Shown: positions 59,301 to 64,000 of the stretch, piece after piece
Numbering within the stretch: position 1 is the first letter of the stretch
Layout of the letters: every line of letters begins with the position of its first letter
Assembly (NCBI RefSeq): GCF_008831285.2
Contig: NC_045144.1
Span: forward strand, 9,029,886 to 9,093,885
Source: Nymphaea colorata
Taxonomy: Eukaryota; Streptophyta; Magnoliopsida; Nymphaeales; Nymphaeaceae
Direction: 5' to 3'
Length of the DNA stretch: 64,000 nt
Position numbers and translations under genes: made by a program
Notes under the pieces: model-generated
Database searches by the model: none
What the model saw: the letters and a program-made list of their open reading frames with translations, nothing else
Told to the model about the DNA's origin: nothing

Positions 59301-60416
59301 CAAAGTTGTAAAAGGTAAAAAAGTGAGGCGAGGCGTTAATTGAAGCGTAAGCTTTACGGACAAATTTGTAAATTATATAATATTTATAAAAATAACAACA
59401 AAACTGAAAAAAAAGATTACAATCCTAAGCATATCAATAAAGAGAACAATGGTTGCCATATCAAGCTAATTAAGAAGCAAACCCATGCTTGCTGCTGGTC
59501 CAGACCCAATTTAAATTGGAGGGAATTGAATCCCATTTTCTAAACCTGATAAAGAAGAGAGCCTGATAAAATCTGACCCAAAACTGGTCCTGATCAAACC
59601 CACTTGCACCTTTAGAAAGGGAAGAAGAGGGAAGGAAAGGAGATCGATACAATTGAAAATGGTTGAGTGTATCACCAGAGAGGGAATTTACCCCAATTTG
59701 GGGTGTGATTGAGGCTCCGCCTCGTTCAGAGTTCTCAGGCGTCTATGCAGCAGCAGGCTGGTTCAGGAGTTGTTGTCGTTCTCAGATTTTTATAAAATTT
59801 GTCTGACCTCCGATTGAGCTGAAAATTGGTCCACAGCTTTGTTATATGATTGGGAATAGACTTCCAAAATTTGGTCTCAATTCGATGCTTCTACAAGAAT
59901 CGCACCCCTCTGGAAGACCTCGAACTGTCGCACGATGGAACAGGTGACTACCCGTGCTCCTCTTCGATTCCGCTCAATTTCAGGCGAATTAAACGAAAAT
60001 CTCCAAATCAAATGCAAGGAATAGATCAAATTAACTTCAGAAAAGATTATACGAAAATCAGATCACTAGATTTGTCAAATTCTCCACGGTCTGTGGTCGG
60101 ATTTGCCTCAAAATTTGTCCCAAAAACTCCTTAGGATGTGAGGAAGCCGATTGCTCAAATGTTCCACCGATTTGCCCTGATCCTCGACTGATCAGGTATG
60201 GGTAGGCAGCAAAACAGAGAACAGAATGTTGGGGAGATGTCCTTGAAGCATACACCTCAAGCATTGAACGGCCACAAATGGAGGCGTACGCCTCTACCAT
60301 ATAAGGCGCATGCTTCAGGGATGCGTGCGCCTCACACCCCTGACTCAAGGCGTTTTTTCAAAAAAACGCCTTACTCGCTTTTATTTTGTAAGAAGTATAC
60401 GTTTTTAACAACATTG
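59301..60416. mobile_element. hAT-type MITE, long form (1116 bp)
   Basis: Ends CAAAGTTGTAA and TTAACAACATTG, flanked by a perfect 8 bp duplication ACTGTGGG at 59293-59300 and 60417-60424. Both ends match the short element at 38120-38681. The difference is about 570 bp of middle sequence (about 59545-60130) missing from the short form. No transposase is recognisable, so it is non-autonomous. Confidence 0.9.
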
Positions 60417-60424
60417 ACTGTGGG

Positions 60425-61931
60425 TCTTATAGAAACTGTGGGTCTGTTGTCCTAGAGTATTGGGGTAGAACTATAGATCATCGCTTTTAAACTCCCCAAT
60501 GATTTGTGGTAGCCTCCATAATCATATCAGAGGCTACTAACTTTATACAAAAGTATTTTAGGCAAATAAAAAAATTTACAATAATAACAAATTGCTGCAG
60601 CTCAAATATTTAAAAGGACTTCTCAAATTGTGTTCCATAGTCTCAAATCTAAAATTCCGGACCGCATAAAAAAGTGTGTTTTTGGAGATCCTCAGCCTAA
60701 ACAAACTGAGGATCTCAATGTCATGGATCTAAATCCATTCTACATTAAAAAAGGTGAATTTAAGGTCGGATTTGGGAGGGGAGTCCGACCTCAAATCCAT
60801 GGATTTGAGATTTACTGTGGATCGTATAACAAACACAACCTCAGATCTCCTAATAATAAGCTAAAAGAATAATTTCAACATGGCATAAGTGCTACATTTG
60901 ATAGTCTCGTAACTCAAACCCGAAGCCACTACTAATCCTAAAACAATGGCTCTATGGTCAGGCCCCTCCATCCTCTGAATACAAATTCATGGTTTTCACA
61001 AGGTAACATTGATTTAAGATTTTAGTCGAGAAATCCATTACTTGTTTAAGCTGTAAACTTAACCTAATGTGGATATAAAATCAGCCTCAGATTGCAGATC
61101 CAAGGCTATCAAACATAGGATATACACAGAAAAAGAACTCAAAATCTACATAAACTTGAGGGAATAACAAGAAATTTGAGGAAGAATTTGTAGCAAGAAG
61201 CACACCCATGCATTGTTTATTAATTATGAAATTCGAGCTCGACTCGATAGACCAAGTCATGGGGCTCCAGCTCTACTTATTTAAGCTCATTTACCAACTC
61301 CCCACTTAACCTTATCTCTTTCCTTTGTTTTAAGTTTAGAAATTATTAAAAAAAGATAAGTAAATTAAACAAGATTACTCGATTTTAATCAACTTGAAAT
61401 GAACTTTATTCATTTATAATTTCAAGTTCGACTTCTTTAACAAATGAGTAAAGCTCGAGTTGAGGTTAGTCCAGTGAAATCGAGTCGACACGACTCGTTG
61501 CACAACCTACTTTATAGTACTCAACAACATGATGTCGACCTCTGACCTTATGGCACATCAATTTTAATGAAAGTATAATAAAACATACATCTCTAGATGC
61601 TCAATTGAAGGGTTTCGTCGGCAGCCATAATCACTAGTTAGGCAGTAGCTTGGAGATCAGAAACTAGTTGCAATCAGAACCTAAACAAAGTATACATCAA
61701 AGTCCACTCTTTTTCCATTTCTATCCATACAATTTCTAGCCTGTGTTTGAGATCAGCATCTGATATAAAAGCAACAAAGAAGGATGGTTAGAGAAAACGA
61801 ACAAAAGAAATTAAGACAGTGAAGTAGCAACTTGTGGTTGCTAGCACTAATGCAAAGGGAGGCATAAGAAACAAAAGGAAACCATGTCTTGATATGTTAT
61901 GTTACATTCCAAAATTCAAGGATCCAAATTT
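60425..61931. other. Intergenic, no gene recognised
   Basis: 60660-60820 has GGATCTCAAATCC-type inverted words like those near 52800. 61225-61500 has CTCGACTCG words typical of decayed MITE arms. Confidence 0.5.
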
Positions 61932-61945
61932 TCTACAAACAGTTA

Positions 61946-62160
61946 CTCCAAGGGGTTGAAGTGCATTGGTGGGCAATGCGATCCACCTCAAAGGGGTCTG
62001 AAGTTCAAATCTGTGTCTTTGTCATGTCCCAGTCCATCATAGTGGGTCTCAAAACAAGTTTCATGAACTTTGAGAGTAATTGGTACAGTGGGGGAGGCAA
62101 TTGCTTCTCTTTGGGGTGGTAGAATGAATCATTCACCCTAAAATTTAAAAAAAAAAAAAA
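61946..62160 (+). mobile_element. tRNA-derived SINE with poly(A) tail
   Basis: 215 bp flanked by a 14 bp duplication, TCTACAAACAGTTA at 61932-61945 and TCTATAAGCAGTTA at 62161-62174 (two differences). Near its start lie an A-box-like GAAGTGCATTGG and, about 40 bp later, a B-box AGTTCAAATC, the internal RNA polymerase III promoter of tRNA-derived SINEs. It ends in a run of 14 A. The target duplication, internal promoter and tail together make the call strong. The family is not identified. Confidence 0.82.
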
Positions 62161-62174
62161 TCTATAAGCAGTTA

Positions 62175-64000
62175 GGACAAAAAAACATTTTTTAACCAAA
62201 AAACATAATCCAAGTGTCAAATTGAAATAGATTTATTCCAAATTAAAGGGAAAGATTGTCATAAGAGCTGGATAAAACCAAGCTCAAGTTTGAAAGCAAG
62301 AGAAAGTTGTCCATTAGACAGATCAAAATAGAAGGGCGATCGAAAGTGTGCTAAATCTATGAAATACATAGTTGACAACAGAAATACTAACATAGTGTTT
62401 TACGAAATTGTTCCAAAGATTGCAGCTAATTCATGAAACATTGTCCCAAAGATTGAGGCATAATCATGAATCCATTTTAATCTTTAGGAGAATTTCATTG
62501 AATACTATGTTAGTGTTCATATTGCCAAACACCTTCATAGTATTATTAAATCACAAATTAAATTACGTGTAAGATGAAACATGAAAACCAATAAGAAGAA
62601 CTTATTAAACCATATATTGATTTAAAGTAGCTTCTGTTAATGTGATATAAGAGTTCATAATGATAATGGTTTATCAAATTAAGGATATTACTCCTAACTT
62701 AAAAAATCTGTATTGAACATCCTTTATTCAGCTTTTTGCACTACCAAAAAGTCTAATCTAGAATTAAAAGAAGGGTGTAATCTTGAGTCCATCTAAATTA
62801 AAGGTAATCAAATGCCCTTTGAAGATCAAAGGCGTCAGGAGGCAGCAATTTTAAATGTGTGCCACATGATGACATGTGGGCTAATTCCATCTAAAAAAAA
62901 GGTTGACTTTTGTTGGGGTGAGAAAGTTAGATTCTTGGGAGAATTTGATAAGAAGAACATTTTGTTCATGGAATAAGTACTCTTAAAATACACAATTTAA
63001 TAAAACCAACATTTTTGTTGTAAGAAACAATAAAATCTTGTTCTTAGATCTAATAATTAACAATCAACATAATTATATAAGATGTTTTCTTAGAGCAAGA
63101 ATAATTAACATGTATTTTATGTGTTTCAATAACAGAGTGTTCGTTTTACCCAACACCTTTTAAAAGTCTCAACTTTTGGGCCTCAACAAGCCTATTGCAG
63201 CTGGTCGAGCTAGGGGTTTGTAAAACAATAGGTCTCTAGTTTGATTTGATTTCCACGAGGGCTGAACTTTACACTTTAAGTGGTCGGAAGTGGTACCTAA
63301 GTTGAAGGATATGCAACTACTAGTGCTGATGTCCATGTACTATGTAGCCTAAGACCATGGAGACAAGGGAAACAGGAGGCTTTCGGGCCTCTTGGCAGTG
63401 AGGTGTTAACCTCCTACTGGATTGGAAAGTCTGAACTCTTGGACATAAGATTTTGCAAGCTTAATTCATTAATATTCTCATATTCTTTCATAAACCAACC
63501 AAACCCTAAAATAAGGTACCAAGAGAGAGAATGATGCACCACACTAGCATGTTCAAAATGCATTCATCAATGCCTTTTGCTTACGCCTTGGCATTTCATG
63601 TTTGTGTACTCAACATGGATCTCAGATCCACATTACATTAGTTTCTCTTGCTGTAGAAATCCCCTGTTTGTTTTGACAACCAGTCACACAAAACAAGGAT
63701 ACAAAGTTCCCTTGGATCTCGCATAGATGGGCAAACTAACACACCCTAATTAATGGAGTTCCAATCCTTAACTTGGAATGTACAACGGGCAAGCTGAATT
63801 CATCTCAACTTGAGTTCCACTTAATCTCTACGTTAGCTCGACTCAGTAAAGCTCGTGACATTTGATTCGTAGATTTTTTTTTCAAATGAAAATGAAGACC
63901 AGTGAAAGGATGTTAAAATTGGTCAAAACTTGCTGACACAACCCTGAAGATTAACAAACAGGGAGGTACGAGCTGAATTGAGTTTAAAATAGTCGAACTT
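62175..64000. other. Intergenic to the window end
   Basis: Contains the foldback at 62385-62514. Around 63190-63300 there is a stretch (GGTCGAGCTAGGGG... TAGTTTGATTTG) that faintly resembles another SINE head, without tail or target duplication. No gene is recognised. Confidence 0.45.
62385..62514. mobile_element. Small foldback MITE candidate
   Basis: 130 bp with imperfect inverted ends: ACTAACATAGTGTTTTACGA on the left, and ACTAACATAGTATTCAATGA read inward from the right. Similar words occur near 35130-35190 and 28125-28155, which suggests a family. The target duplication is not clear. Confidence 0.55.

Noticed and set aside
63190-63300. Possible second SINE head
   Set aside because: Only a loose A/B-box resemblance, with no poly(A) tail or target duplication.

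Overview
This 64 kb window looks like nuclear DNA of a flowering plant. It is AT-rich and gene-poor, and it holds plant-type PLS-class pentatricopeptide repeat (PPR) genes, a plant GT61 glycosyltransferase with a long intron, a Tat/Ogre-type Ty3/gypsy retrotransposon, a TRIM-like element, hAT-type MITEs, a tRNA-derived SINE and a satellite array. I could not fix the species.

Layout. 1-11995 (minus strand) is most of a large Ty3/gypsy element. It has a 3.8 kb 5' LTR, a primer-binding site, an extra plant-mobile-domain (PMD) ORF, gag, protease with a G-patch, RT/RNase H, an archaeal-type RNase H and integrase. Every ORF carries stops or frameshifts. The 3' LTR lies beyond base 1. 12.0-12.8 kb is a purine-only minisatellite. 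13859-16319 is an internally deleted chromovirus-like element with a perfect TTAAC duplication and a TRIM nested in one LTR. A hAT MITE (16781-17101), a solo LTR (17423-17770) and a rotted gypsy body (about 19.3-21.7 kb) follow.

The two genes that look functional are an E+ type PPR protein (22594-24423, minus) and a GT61 type II Golgi glycosyltransferase (exons 32189-32039 and 27889-26664, minus, with an intron of about 4.1 kb). From 33 to 43 kb there is a LINE ORF1-like relic, two adjacent hAT MITEs, a DYW-type PPR gene cut off by a Pack-MITE-like element that carries a Rossmann-fold gene fragment, and a second PPR relic on the opposite strand.

43.4-52.0 kb is a tandem satellite of 32 monomers with a modal length of 279 bp. 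52-64 kb is mostly empty apart from a local duplication, simple repeats, a second and longer copy of the 38.1 kb hAT MITE, and a SINE with a 14 bp target duplication.

The genes do not form a pathway. Two are PPR-related (organelle RNA processing) and one acts in Golgi glycan synthesis. Most of the window is a record of nested transposition, gene-fragment capture and satellite turnover. Everything was read by eye; no database search was run.
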